DNA from: Saccoglossus kowalevskii
Taxonomy: Eukaryota; Hemichordata; Enteropneusta; Harrimaniidae
Length of the DNA: 26,132 nt
Assembly: GCF_000003605.2 (NCBI RefSeq)
Contig: NW_003135352.1
Location: forward strand, 411,456 to 437,587
Direction: 5' to 3'
The position numbers were made by a program, and so were the translations under genes. The notes below the pieces were generated by a model that saw only the letters and a program-made list of their open reading frames with translations, made no database searches and was not told the origin of the DNA. Positions 1-11,059 of the stretch are shown here, piece after piece. Every line of letters begins with the position of its first letter. The first letter of the stretch is position 1.

Positions 1-425
1 CTGTGTGAATTATGATTGGTTACTGCTGCTGTGTGACATTGTGATTGGTTACTGCTGTTGTGTGAGACATTGTGATTGGTTACTGTTGCTGTGTGGGACA
101 TTGTGATTGGTTACTGCTGCTGTGTGACATTGTGATTGGTTACTGCTGCTGTGTGACATTGTGATTGGTTACTGCTGCTGTGTGACATTGTGATTGGTTA
201 CTGCTGCTGTGTGAGACATTGTGATTGGTTACTGCTGTTGTGTGAGACATTGTGATTGGTTACTGCTGCTGTGTGACATTGTGATTGGTTACTGCTGCTG
301 TGTTGAGACATTGTGATTGGTTACTGCTGCTATGTGAGACATTGTAATTGGTTACTGCTGCTGTGTGATACATTGTGATTGGCTATTGCTGTTGTGTGGC
401 TACTCCTGCCATGTGAGACATTTCC
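1..425. repeat. Minisatellite, 13 tandem units of 29-31 bp
   Basis: The unit reads roughly TGATTGGTTACTGCTGCTG followed by TGTGACATTG. ATTGG occurs about every 29-31 bases (near 12, 41, 72, 103, 133, 162, 191, 222, 253, 282, 314, 345 and 377). Units differ by a two-base insertion (GTGACATTG versus GTGAGACATTG) and by CTGCTG/CTGTTG changes. The last units are more diverged, and the array decays into unique sequence near 400-425. It touches the window edge, so its true length is unknown. Each unit carries an inverted CCAAT box. Confidence 0.95.
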
Positions 426-709
426 CAATTAATTTGAGTAGAGAAAATACAAACAAATGTTGTAGTTTGGTGCTCATAATAATGAATATTGCCATGGCAA
501 TGAAACTGTTGTAGTTGCTCAATCAACAGCTATTGTCAATGGTGGAATCTTTCTATTGTGGTATCCATAGCAATAATTAATACTGTCATGGTGACAGTCT
601 GTGTGCTTGATGTTGGTAAAATAAATTGAGAAATTCTTGTAGTCTTCAATCACTAATGGTCACCATGTCTGACAATGTCATCAACATACTTGTACATACA
701 ATGACTACA
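426..709. other. Non-coding, low-complexity flank with X-box-like motifs
   Basis: No credible exon is seen. The stretch contains a perfect palindrome ATTGCCATGGCAAT at 488-501 (listed separately), a half-type GTATCCATAGCAAT near 560-573, and a loose dyad CTGTCATGGTGACAG near 584-598. Confidence 0.6.
488..501. promoter_or_regulatory. Perfect 14-bp X-box-like palindrome (RFX type)
   Basis: ATTGCCATGGCAAT is a perfect palindrome. It fits the RFX X-box pattern (RTTNCC AT GGNAAY). A weaker relative lies about 70 bases downstream. Binding is inferred from the motif only. Confidence 0.55.
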
Positions 710-930
710 TACAATGCTTTGTATGTCCAAAGTTAACCATTGTCACCTTTTACAAAATTACCGTAATCTGTATTTTTTTTTAAAATGTTGATAAATACCT
801 TTAGATTATGGAAAATATGTCGATTTGGTCCAAAAATAATGGAAAAAAAAGCAGAAAAATACACAAAAATGTGTAAAATATGTGTGTCACCGACAATTCA
901 ACATTAAAAAATGGTGACATTAAAAAAGTG
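710..930 (+). mobile_element. MITE family 1, copy A (degenerate ends)
   Basis: The order of family 1 blocks is present: TGTCCAAAGTTAACCATTGTCACC near the left end, GTTGATAAATACCTTTAG with CGATTTGGTCCAAAA in the core (about 787-835), and AAAAATGGTGACATTAAA at the right end. The terminal TTAACCC bases have decayed. The element is non-autonomous, with no transposase reading frame. Confidence 0.65.
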
Positions 931-2160
931 TTGTTATTTACATTTTATGAAATAAATCTGTCCTTCTTAGCTTACCAGAGATTCCTGTGATCTGCCTATA
1001 CTTGGGATTGAGTGCTCCAGTTTTGAGGGAAGTAGGATGAATGAGAAAGGGAGGAGGGAAGGATGAGGGAAATTTAAAAGATATCAGGATTGAATTTCAT
1101 AGATGGTATGGGTATGGAAATTATTTTCACCAATCATACAGTATATATATATCGCATATTTGTTTATGTATGCAAAAAAGACAATAATATCAAATTCATA
1201 TTTTGGCATAAATAAATATTAATATATTAATAAATTGTATAAATTTTCATCACAGATGTTTCTCAGTTGTATTTCATAAAAAAAAATGATATTACCTCGT
1301 GTTAAAATGAAAAACGATCAACTAGATTTAAGTTTCAAAAGTGAAATTTCAATTCGACTATTGCATTACTGCTATATTTGCACGTGCGATATGAATATTT
1401 CTCTTATTCTACCAGGATTGGTGTATTGCATTACAAACCAGGGAGGTGGTCGTAGTTCGTAACTTAATAAACTTGTAGTATTTGTACTATTCTTAGCTAT
1501 ATGCCAGATATGCAGATGTAACAGATACTACAGTCAGCTTATTTCTTATTATATTGACTCGATCATAAATTTATAGATATATGGGCATAAAAGTCTTTTT
1601 AACATGATCAATCCGAATGAGAGGAAGTCCGTTTTGTAAATATTGACAGAAGACTAGATACTACCCCTCTGTCATATATCATGGATTTTTTCTGTTATTT
1701 GGAATACACAGCCTGGTGCACAAATCCATGTCTGATAAAAATAATAATGACATTATGACTGTTTGTCATATTGCTGGGTTTTCTATGATGAATTTACTGT
1801 GAATTGAGATGGGTCCATTTTTGAAAATTCATTGCATCATGGGATTTTTCATCAATATTTCATAATATTACTGTACCACACTTTATTGTGTTGATAGTGA
1901 TTGCGAAAAAAGTACTGTAAACCATTCAATTTTCACTGCTGGAAATTTTTGTGAAAGTTGATGAACCCCAGAAAAATTTACAAAAATTTTTAATTTTCAC
2001 TGGCTCGAGAAATTAATGAAGATTTGTTTTTCCTGACATTAGAGGAGCTTATAGTATGAAGCATGAGTAGAGATTACTAAAAAGCAAAAGTAGAAGAAAA
2101 TATAAAAAGGGTGCGGTTTACACACCCCAAGTAACAGTGACAGTGAAAGTAAGAGCGTTG
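931..2160. other. AT-rich non-coding DNA, no gene seen
   Basis: All frames are closed by frequent stops. Visible items are a purine-rich tract near 1028-1070, a short TA repeat near 1141-1152, and a segment near 1912-2010 with TACTGTAAACCATTCAATTTT and two TTTTCACTG motifs. That segment resembles the end of the foldback element at 20441-20649 but lacks a clear partner end. Confidence 0.6.
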
Positions 2161-2167
2161 CAGACAA

Positions 2168-2181
2168 GTTGCCATGGCAAC
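2168..2181. promoter_or_regulatory. Perfect X-box palindrome GTTGCCATGGCAAC
   Basis: This is a 14-bp perfect palindrome and an ideal match to the RFX-family X-box (GTTNCC AT GGNAAC). RFX factors control ciliary and many other genes in animals. The flanks do not resemble those of the other X-boxes in the window, so it was probably not spread by a repeat. Confidence 0.65.
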
Positions 2182-2682
2182 ATAATGTGATTGCTTTCAG
2201 GAGCACCAACGATCAATTTCTCAAGAGAAGAACGTATTATTGCATAGACCGCCATTAAGAACTACTTAAATAAAAAAGTTCCTTTTAATTATTTATTTAA
2301 TTAATCAATAACATTAATTAAATTAAAAATGATCAGGCAATTTGGGGAACTGACTTGAAAGTCCTTGTCGTAACTTGCAATCAGAAAGTAAATTGAGGAG
2401 AAGTAGCGGGTCGGGACAATCGGAGATAGTTGGAAAATTTGACATCAACGATCCTAATTATAAAGATTGATTGATAAAGAAATAAATTGATAGATGAAAT
2501 GGAGCTTATGTACCGAGAAGTTATGATAACAAACTGTTCTTAATTTGATTGATTAATTAAAGACTAATCAACTTGACAAAGGTAACACAGCTACTCAGTG
2601 AAGGGGGAACGAAAAAGTAGCGAAATAATGCAAATAAATTGGTTGAAATTGACAGCAGGAAATGTTATGGTTTTCTGAAAGT
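2182..2682. other. AT-rich non-coding DNA with TTAATTAA-type runs
   Basis: No exon is seen. Near 2284-2323, ATTTAATTAATCAATAAC and ATTAATTAAATTAAA form an imperfect dyad of the homeodomain-site type (TAATTA). These could equally be low-complexity sequence. Confidence 0.5.
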
Positions 2683-2805
2683 TGACGTACGGAAACAATG
2701 AACGGCAATTTCATAATTCTTGTGGCCACACCATGCGATATAATTGTGCCCGGACTGTCAGTGTACACGTCAGATTGAGTGAACGTCAGAGCGTTAATCT
2801 GACGT
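2683..2805. promoter_or_regulatory. Cluster of CRE half-sites with a 10-bp inverted repeat
   Basis: TGACGT or its complement ACGTCA occurs at 2683-2688, 2767-2772, 2783-2788 and 2800-2805. ACGTCAGATT (2767-2776) and AATCTGACGT (2796-2805) are perfect 10-base inverted copies, and a third ACGTCAGA sits in the 19-base spacer. Known: TGACGT is the CREB/ATF (bZIP) half-site. Inferred: a compact cis-regulatory module. A reading frame across it on the minus strand has no recognisable protein. Confidence 0.45.
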
Positions 2806-3844
2806 CCCTGTGTCAAAATTGATGAAAGCCTTGATGATGCCAATGTAGTGTTTGTTTAATTGTCCACGTTACCATGCGTCGTAATTACACCTAATATCAT
2901 GTGGTCGCAGATTGGGTAAAATTAGATGTTGCGTTCATTTTGAATTAGTCAAGTAATTGAAAATGACAGCTCCTCACGACTAGGCCACATTGTCAATGCA
3001 GTCGGCGTGAGTGCCATCATATGGAAACCGTTGCACTGTATTAGTAACTACTGGTAGGAAATCACATTTTTTTTATAGTAGAATTTTTTTTTTAAATTTC
3101 ATTAATCTGCTATTTTAAATTAAATTTTATTTACTTCAAATAATTTTGTCTGCATTGTTCATGCATTTATCGCTGGCCTTCTCACAAACTTATGATTTTA
3201 TTGAAATTAGTCTAGATGTAGCCGAGAGGCTCTGCATGTTCAAAATGTACCAGTAACAAAATTAGTGACGATGGATTACAGACTGTGTTTAGACAATAGA
3301 TTTGTAAGCGTTGGATGGCCTTCGCTTATCCGTAGGCGTATACCGTAGTTTCCGGACATATTAATGAACAGGGTCCTTTTATTACAGTGCACTTATTGTT
3401 TCTGTGACTGGTGATATTTGAGACAGCGTTGCAGCTTTTTTTCTGCTCGTGCTGCAGGCATTTAGCATTCAAATAGAAAATGTGTAATTAAAATGAAAAA
3501 AATATAGCTTCATTGTTTAACGTAGGAAAAGAGAATTTCAAAAGTTTTTTTTTAAATGAAAAAAAATTACTGCATCCTGGGTAAATTCTGATAGAAATGT
3601 GTCTATTTTGTATCAATGCTATGCATTCACTTATATTGACAGAATAAATATATTGATTATTCAACAATACTAAAACTATATTGATTTACATACCCCCCCC
3701 CAATCCCACCTTCTCAGATCTCAGTGGTTCCTACTTCTTGTTGGACCCATAAATTATTGCGCTTTTTTTGTATGTGTGATTTTTCAAAGTTATGAAGTTT
3801 TGTACCAAAATGCATTGAGCTAGTCTACTGCTTATCAAGCTCAG
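2806..3844. other. Non-coding DNA, no gene seen
   Basis: The first part (to about 3060) is less AT-biased and has more CpG than its surroundings. The rest is dominated by A/T runs, with a C9 run near 3692-3700. No splice-bounded reading frame or RNA gene is recognised. Confidence 0.5.
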
Positions 3845-4045
3845 TTAACCCATTTAAATGCCAAATTCAACTTCTGTCACCTTCTAAACCTGCTGTTCTA
3901 TATTTTTCATGAATTTTAATCAAGTCTTGAACCAAGTATGAAATTACGACCATTTGATCAAAAATTAACAACAAAATAATAATAAAAATATTTTACTATA
4001 ATATTTTGGTCAAAATGATTTTCAAAAGTTGAAATGAATTTAAAA
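3845..4045 (+). mobile_element. MITE family 1, copy B
   Basis: The left terminus is the clearest in the family: TTAACCCATTTAAATGCCA followed by AATTCAACTTCTGTCACC. The core shows the diagnostic block CCATTTGATCAAAAATTAAC (about 3951-3970). Towards the right are ATTTTGGTCAAAATGATTTTC and a decayed terminus. TTAACCC ends and TTAA flanks are typical of piggyBac-like elements; family assignment is inferred from the ends alone. Confidence 0.7.
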
Positions 4046-4635
4046 CTATACAGGATTGTATTAATAAATAACACTAGAGGTTGAATTTCAGGACCAAATT
4101 TATTACATCTAAAAAAAAAAATTCCAATGTTTGTCTATAGGAGGGACAAATCCATCAATACTGGGCTGTCACTCAAGCGTTCTAAGAACTGAACATTATA
4201 GCAGGAAACCGTGTCCTGGAGTAAAACGTAGTTAGATCAGTGACTTTCTCTTGACCAGAGGGATAACGTTGATACGCGATCCTGTTCGTCTAATTATCTT
4301 TATATTACTTCTCCGGGTCATGTAATTTCGGCTATCATCGAGCGGACACATTGATTAAATAGACAATTCCCTCTAAGCTTCAGGGCACTCAAATGATCAC
4401 CTGCCTTTCTGCGCTACTATCAATATTTAACTGTTTTAATTTCTTTCTTCTTCTCGTTCATAATCACATTTCACTCTTAGCGAGTGCTTGGTGTGCGAGG
4501 TATGAACATGTTAACCATCATGCATTGCAGCCCGGGCGGGTCTCAGATGAGTATTTTATCTGTGATTAATTTCACAGCAAATATCTATTTGATGCATTCT
4601 GTTTAGTGTTTAGTTTTCTTAACTTTTAAGTTTTT
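4046..4635. other. Non-coding DNA, no gene seen
   Basis: Part of this block (about 4140-4560) is less repetitive and less AT-rich than the surrounding intron, but it has no open frame with splice signals. A C/G patch CAGCCCGGGCGGG lies near 4529-4541. Confidence 0.45.
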
Positions 4636-4835
4636 TTAACTTTTAAACATTCAGTGTGACATCATATAAACCAACAAATAAAACAAAGCCGAATCTTGAA
4701 ACTGTACAATTTTTTTTCTCATATTTTTTTTTCAACTTTTGATCAATACCTGTAGTTGATGGGAAATTATTTCTATTTGGTTCAAAATAAAAAAAAGAAA
4801 ATTTCATCGTCATTTTAGCAGAAAAAGTAATCCAG
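4636..4835 (+). mobile_element. MITE family 1, copy C (right end unclear)
   Basis: The left end TTAACTTTTAAACATTCAG then TGTGACATC aligns with the family terminus. The core ATCAATACCTGTAGTTGATG and TTCTATTTGGTTCAAAATAA (4771-4790) is one of the best-preserved in the window. The right end cannot be placed exactly. Frames on the minus strand through the core give a chance peptide also seen at copy F. Confidence 0.55.
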
Positions 4836-4860
4836 TGTAGTGAAGATGCAATTTTTATTT

Positions 4861-4906
4861 GTGCTTTAATTGGAGATGTGCTTCTAATAGAACAAATACA
4901 GTACAT
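4861..4906. repeat. Dispersed repeat fragment, partner at 22557-22599
   Basis: GTGCTTTAATTGGAGATGTG and the following CTTCTAATAGAACAAATAC align by eye at about three in four positions with 22557-22599. The same minus-strand frame is open in both, giving similar short peptides (CSIRSTSPIKA and CFIRSTSLIEA). This could be the remnant of a transposon or SINE. Confidence 0.4.
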
Positions 4907-6619
4907 AAAAATTAAAATGCAGTGAATAATTAATACATAAATGAGTGATAATTAAGTGATGATAAATTGAAGAAACTCTTCTTCTCCTGGAAGGGTAGGA
5001 AAGGTTGCCCCGGTGACCAAGATATGTGTCAAGCAGGATGAACCCTGACAGAGAATCATCACTTAAGGGGGAACTGCAGAGAGAGTATTTCCGGCTGTCG
5101 GTAATTCTGTCAAAAGCTGAGACAGTTAAGAAATTCCAGAAACATGTTAGGAGATGGTCACTGCGATGCAATCTTTCATTCTGGACCTATCTTCTTTATT
5201 AATGATGTAAATGTGGCAGAACCATCTTGGGCTTGTCATCTAGCATGTGGCTGTCAGTTCGAAGCGAAACAAGATCTCAGTTCTCAGGCGCCCTGTTATC
5301 TCTTGTTGAAATTCCAAACCCCAACCCTTTTCACCTTTGCCTGCGGAATTCTCAGTGAGCTCAGTGAAGATGAGTAATTTGATACACTGGGAAGAACTGT
5401 CTCTTTTGCGCTGGACTGTGCAAGGGAAGCTCTTTTAGGGTCATTAAAGGTTCATATCCTGAGCTTACTCCCGCCAAAAATGCTGTATGTATAATTGTCT
5501 TCTGATTGGTGTATTTCTCGAGGTAAGATGATAAGGGTAGAACAAATGCAAGGATGCATGGAGTGTTTTTGTTTTTAACACACAAAAAAAGTTGAAATAA
5601 AGTACTCCACTCATCAAATAAGCTTGAGAAATGCAATTGTATAACTTCTCAGAAAAAAAAATAGGAGGCTTAATTTTTCACAGGAAGAGACATCTAGCAG
5701 CTAGCATGTCTGTTTCCTATATATATCCAATGTATGTTTTTTAATAGGAAAGATATGGAGATGATAATAAATAAGATGAGAACAGATGTCCCTCCCGAGG
5801 AGCATCAGATAGGATATACATTGAACTTAATTAAGAAGAACTTGATACTTGATGGTTCCCAAATTCTCACGCTGTTATTTCTGAATTTTAAAACTCCATA
5901 TCCGATGAAGAACAGAAAATTACCCCTTTCAAATACTCACTCTGGTGTTAAAATCAAAATCAGGTGTAAGAATAAAATCGGTGAATTCATTCACCTGACG
6001 ACTTAATTCAGGCATGCATGAGAAGTTTGTACTATGGTGGTCCTTGACAAGACAGCTTAGAGTTATGGTATTATGGCCCAGTGCTCCGTGCAGGTCAGCT
6101 CAGGACAGCGTTTAATTGTAGGTCCCAAAGGGGTAGTTTTATGGTGCAGCCCATTGTTAAAGAATATGTTAGGAATTGTATTGGGATCCGAACGCCTGAA
6201 TGTGGGCCCGAAATGGCTTTGTTCAGTGGACTCCTTTGTGTGCAATGTGTTCAGGTTTATAGCAACTAATTACATCGTGTCAGAGTTGTCTTTAAAATTG
6301 GACACAATAGATTGAAAGAGCTGTAATTTGCGCTTTATTTACTAATTATTCAGGGCCATGTTAAGTGTGTCCACATTACGAGCACGAAAACGTTGCTATT
6401 GCGGCAATATGTTGAAGTGCGTGGACTTTTTGAAATTGTTATTCTTTATTGCTTCGCTGGCTGACTCTCAGGGGGATATTTACTATAATGTATTTTCAAT
6501 TGATTCCTTTCTGTACGCTAATTCTTTTTAATCACATATAAACTCCTCAAAATAAACTGTATGAACATGTACGATAGGGAGGGGGAGGGGCGGGGATTGA
6601 TTTTCAGGTGCTTTCAACA
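4907..6619. other. Non-coding DNA with scattered short open frames, no gene supported
   Basis: Short open frames exist near 5144-5377 and 5734-6006. Neither has a recognisable motif, codon pattern or paired splice sites. Near 6105-6225 two loosely similar segments (GTAGGTCCCAAAGGGGTAG and GTGGGCCCGAAATGGCTTT) suggest an old tandem duplication. Confidence 0.45.
6577..6595 (+). other. G-quadruplex-type tract containing a GC box
   Basis: GGGAGGGGGAGGGGCGGGG has four G-runs separated by single bases, the pattern of a very stable parallel G-quadruplex. It also contains GGGGCGGGG, the Sp1/KLF GC box. It stands alone in strongly AT-rich DNA. Confidence 0.6.
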
Positions 6620-6857
6620 TTAACGGTTTGATTGCCAAAGTCAACGTTTTGCAAATAAACTCTGTAATTTTGTCTACATTATTTAATTTTTTTTTTTTTT
6701 CAAGATGTTCAGCTATTGGCAAATGGTGTTCTTTAGGTTCAAAATTAACGGAGGATATATATACAAAAAATTTAATTTATTTAAAATCTTTGAAATTTTT
6801 TTTTCTCTAAATTTTTTTTTATAATTTTTTCACCTTATTAATCTTTGAAAGGGTTAA
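6620..6857 (+). mobile_element. MITE family 1, copy D, with TTAA at both ends
   Basis: The left end is TTAACGGTTTGATTGCCA followed by AAGTCAACGTTTTGC. The core is TTCTTTAGGTTCAAAATTAA (near 6729-6748). The right end is CTTTGAAAGGGTTAA. The two ends form an inverted repeat and each begins or ends in TTAA, the piggyBac-type target duplication. Long T runs have expanded inside it. No coding capacity. Confidence 0.7.
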
Positions 6858-8561
6858 AAAATGAGAGAAATATAAGTGTTTTTTTGTTAAAGATATTAAT
6901 AGTGATATGGTTGTCACGGCTGGTAATTGCTTTCCTGCTTTCTCTTGTTTTCATGAGTATGACAAAAAAAGGTTATAAAAATGTCTGAAGTCAAAAAATA
7001 ATCAATAAAACACCAACAAACAAACATATTTATGTTGTTGCTGTAATTAACAAATCGTTGGATCAAAAGGAGTAAATATGTCAAATATGCAACAGTTGCA
7101 ATTGAGTCTTGTAAGGTTAGACTATAATGTAACGTATGTTTGTATCTGATCACACCTTCACCTCACGTCCAATAGACTGCCGCCGTGTGTACGTCTGGAG
7201 AGCGTAAACGAGACAACATTTGATACTACTCATGATCAGGTTTTATTGCATAAAAAACAAAAAAAAAACAGATTTTTTATAGTCGTTCTCAGAATTTCTC
7301 TGTAGCGCTCGTTAACAAATACAGAAAATCATTGATTTTCAGAGGTCTTTTGTTGACAGTTATTACTCGTTGACAACACTGATGTTACCCTTTTTGAGTT
7401 TTTGAATGCTGTCCACTTTCTGGTAATATTTTGTGGCTTGTTTTTTCGCTTCTCGCTTCCTGAAACAACTCACGGAAAGCTAATAAACAGAAAGAAAAAA
7501 TAAATAAAACAAGTTTTTGCACAAAGGCAAAGCTCATTGTCGATGTCAAGTACATCAAAGCTATCCCACAACAGCGACAATATTGCAAGTTTAATCAACT
7601 TTCATTTAAACAGTTTGGCTGACGATTGGAAGGTCATGCATTGAATACTAACTTTTATTTGTATTTGATGAAAATACCACACTAGAAGGATATTTTGTTT
7701 AGAAGTTTAATTAATTAAATAAAATAGTTTTATTGACAATCTGAGTGAGTTCATAGTATATTCAAAAGGTTTGAGGAAACTGTCAAAATAGGCAAAGGGA
7801 AATTACCATATTTTAGTTTAAAATGAGCATCAAACTCATGAAATTTTGGACATAAATGAATTTTATGAAAATATCAAAATATCTCAGTGAAAGTATAGTA
7901 ACTCAAAACTTTAATAATTATTCTTTCCCTTTACCCAAGAGTTATAAAACTTTATTTCGTCATCTTCTTATTCCAAACAAAATTGATCCAATTCAGCGAG
8001 CTGTAACATAATTAGATAAAAAAATGAAAAATTATGATTTTTTTTTATAATACCCATATTAAAATTAATTTAAAACAATTCTGAAATGGTGAAGCTTGAT
8101 TGAGACACTGCTTTTACTAAAAAAATTTCAGAAAATTTATTGCGGTTCTCCATCAAAATAAAGTCTTACAGAGAAATGATTGTGGGGAAGAGTTCAGATT
8201 ATTATGTTGTCTATCATTCATAAAAATAAAACTGGAAAAAAATATAAAAAATATCTTAATTTATTTAACAGAACCACAAATATTTGTTTAAGGGGATACA
8301 CTTGTTATTACTAGAAAATAAGGTAAATTTAATCACATCGTAAACAGTTGATAAAATTGGTGCGTTTATGTTTCCATGGAAACAAGAATTTTGTTCTTTC
8401 ATCATTTTTATTTTTTTTATTTAATTTATAATTTATTTACTTTGTTGCTGCAACAATTTTGAGTCAGTGGTTTACTATTTAAATTAACAGGGGCAGTATA
8501 AATTACAAATTAACACAGTGATAACATAACTTCAACAAAAATGTTACTATTAAGAAAACAT
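6858..8561. other. AT-rich non-coding DNA, no gene seen
   Basis: Frequent stops in all frames and many A/T runs. The only specific item is the X-box palindrome at 8370-8383 (listed separately). Around 7160-7330 the base composition is slightly more balanced, without an exon signature. Confidence 0.5.
8370..8383. promoter_or_regulatory. Perfect X-box palindrome GTTTCCATGGAAAC
   Basis: A 14-bp perfect palindrome matching the RFX consensus, in otherwise AT-rich sequence. Its flanks (GTGCGTTTAT and AAGAATTTTG) are unlike those of the other X-boxes. Confidence 0.6.
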
Positions 8562-8755
8562 TCTCAAGTCAGTTTTTGTCACCTGTTACTAAATAGACCC
8601 CAATATTTTATTTCAAAATTATATACACCTGTAGGCAGCAGAAAGTTGTGTCCATTTGTTTCAAAATCAACAACAAAATTATAGAAAATTATACACAATT
8701 TTGCAAAATATTTCACCAAAATTTGGGTTGGAAAAATGATGGCATTTAAAGTATT
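8562..8755 (+). mobile_element. MITE family 1, copy E
   Basis: The left part is TTTTTGTCACCTGTTACTAA. The core has ACACCTGTAGGCAGCAGAAAG and TGTCCATTTGTTTCAAAATC. The right terminus TTGGAAAAATGATGGCATTT then AAAG is the best-preserved right end in the family. The final TTAA has been lost on both sides. Confidence 0.65.
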
Positions 8756-10836
8756 AGTATCTGTCTAAACACAGAAAATAAGAAGGAATTGAACATAAAT
8801 GAATGAAAAATTTGAATGTCATGAAAATTACAGTAAAAGCGAAAAATTTTCTTGACGGTTAAAAACGAAAAAAAAAAAATCTGCACTCATGGATTTTTAA
8901 AAACAGATTGATTAGAAACCATTTTACTTTTTTCTCTGTCTGAAACATTTACAAGAAAGCCTGAAACACATGTTTGTCTTGAGTAATTATGGGATAGGTT
9001 ATAAATTAGTAAGCGTACAGTTTTGAAGAAGTATGCCACATACCTGTAGAGATATTACATAGCTTGCTTTCTAACATTTTTGACAAGTTTTAAATTTTAA
9101 GAATTGCTAATAGCGGAGGTATTAGGTACGCTTACTGGTGTGGTAAAACTGATTTTAAGAGCCGGTCAAATTGGAATCTCTAGCGGTGCTCCGAATGTTA
9201 CAGATAAGTGTTTATCCAAATTCCGTATCTTTTCATGCGGGAAAATCCATCCCCGACCTCTGACTTTCTATTTCCTTCAACTAGAAGTATATGTATCTGA
9301 TTTCTGTAGTTTTTGAATAAGAAGCGAAAATGACACTCCTAACCTGTGATAGTGTTCGCATCTATGAAAAAAAAAAAACTCAAATCTATTGAATGTTCTT
9401 GCTCTTAGATTTTGTTGTCTTCACTTTTTCCAAAATAAAATAATTGTTTTTTGTCATCGCACACGGCAAGTAAAACTGAGCATCACATCTTTTTTTAATT
9501 TTTTTTTCGATAGAAGAAAAGAAAAAAGATTTAAACTTGAATTTAAAGCACTTTTAATTACCTTTTAAAATAAAAAAAAAAAGGTTTTGAATCGATTTTA
9601 GAAAAAAATTTACAAGAAACGTGAAATAGTTTTTGTTTTTTTGTTTTTCCAGGGTGTAATTAATCATAATGTTTTTATGTAAGACAACTGAATTTTATTT
9701 CCGATTATAGGCCAGATTTTGTTGAAGTCAAGTTGATGGGAAAGTCATCAAAGTAACCACTTTATTCAAGATTCCTTTATTCAGGATGTTAAATAATAAT
9801 TAGGAATTAAGGACCCCCCCCCCCCCTCCAGTGGGGCAGGGGTGTGTCCCAAACTGCTGATTGTGGAAATAATGGACATGATTCATTTATATTTTAAAAA
9901 TTTTAAACACAAGAACAGTGACAGTAATTCTACTCACTGACAAATCATTCTTATCTTCAAGCAGCCATATAATTTTGTTTTGAAAAGTAGCGAAAAAAAA
10001 AAAAAAAAAGCTTCGTTGTTTATTTTCATTACACCACTCAGAGAATTGCGGCACTTCAACTATTTTGCTTGCTTATTTTCAAACCCGAAACTCGAGTCTT
10101 TTGTGTTAGCTGTTCAGTTTGCAAACAAATTAACTCTTATACCCAGTTGTCTGTGGCCTCGTCAAAAATTACTGAAATTCCGGTTTTCACTCAACATGGT
10201 AAATGTTAGTTTTCTTGAACAAAGACTCTCACTTTCTAAATAGATGACACGTGGCAGTAGCTTTTCCTGCTGTCGTTTGCATTCTTTTCTTCGCTTCCCC
10301 ATTCTTTCGGACTACTTTTCTTTGTGTATGCAACTAGAAATCATTTAGGAAAAGGCGCAATATGGCAGTCATCCTGTATGAGTAAGTAGAGTGTATGGTT
10401 ATCAGCATAATGTTTATTGTGCTGCGGTCATTTCATTTCTATTATAATAACGATATACTCATTATAGCGTCTTGATTAAAATGTAATTAACAGTACCGTA
10501 CATTGCTTGGTTTTTTCAATATTTTTGACTGCAACCCAATTGTCGCCATATTTTTTTTTTGAAGCAATACACTTTCTTGTTATCGTAAGGCATCTGTTCG
10601 GCCAAGATAGAAAATTTATTGCAATCCTGTTTACAGCAGACGGTATCCGAATTGCAACAATAGTTTTTTATTCTCTTCTTCTGTAGCTTTATGCAGACCA
10701 TATTTTTTGGTAAATAGTTTTGTTTTTTTTCATTGAAATATAATTAGCCAGAAAGACATAAAAAGATTTCTGGGACGACTGGCATACGGTGTCTATGCAA
10801 GCGTATGTGCTAACTATGTGTCTAAGAAGTCCTGTA
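8756..10836. other. AT-rich non-coding DNA, no gene seen
   Basis: Contains a poly-C run (about 9813-9826) followed by CTCCAGTGGGGCAGGGG, and an A18 run near 9992-10009. Short open frames near 9104-9316 and 9980-10243 show no family motif and no splice-site pair. Confidence 0.5.
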
Positions 10837-11059
10837 TTAACTTTTTCACCACCAGTTCCCTCTTTTCATTACAAATCCACAAAATAGTTCTGTTCATAGT
10901 CTGCACTTTCCTTCAGAAGATTTGGACAAAAATAGCTGAATTTTGTGAGTAAAAACTGAAAATTGACTCAAATGAGGGTTCTTTTCCAGAAATATTGAAG
11001 AATATAAGATAAAAGTGCAGAAAAATTTGGGCGAGAAAGTCTGGTGGTGAAACAGTTAA
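10837..11059 (+). mobile_element. MITE family 2, complete copy with TTAA flanks
   Basis: The left end is TTAACTTTTTCACCACCAG and the right end is CTGGTGGTGAAACAGTTAA, an imperfect inverted repeat of about 19 bases with TTAA at both extremes. The interior includes CACAAAATAGTTCTGTTCAT, CTTTCCTTCAGAAGATTTGG and AAAAGTGCAGAAAAATTTGG. An inverted second copy lies at 15928-16165. No transposase. The TTAA target suggests mobilisation by a piggyBac-superfamily enzyme (inference). The interior block CACAAAATAGTTCT is shared with family 1 copy G, so the families may be related. Confidence 0.8.

Noticed and set aside
2595-2843. Minus-strand 82-residue frame
   Set aside because: No recognisable motif; it spans the CRE/inverted-repeat cluster, which explains the local composition better.
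5144-5377. Plus-strand 77-residue cysteine-containing frame
   Set aside because: No C2H2 or other spacing pattern, no splice signals, and a similar-length frame overlaps on the other strand.
9813-9826. Poly-C run as a functional i-motif or quadruplex
   Set aside because: A single homopolymer without further C/G runs at suitable spacing on the left; likely slippage.
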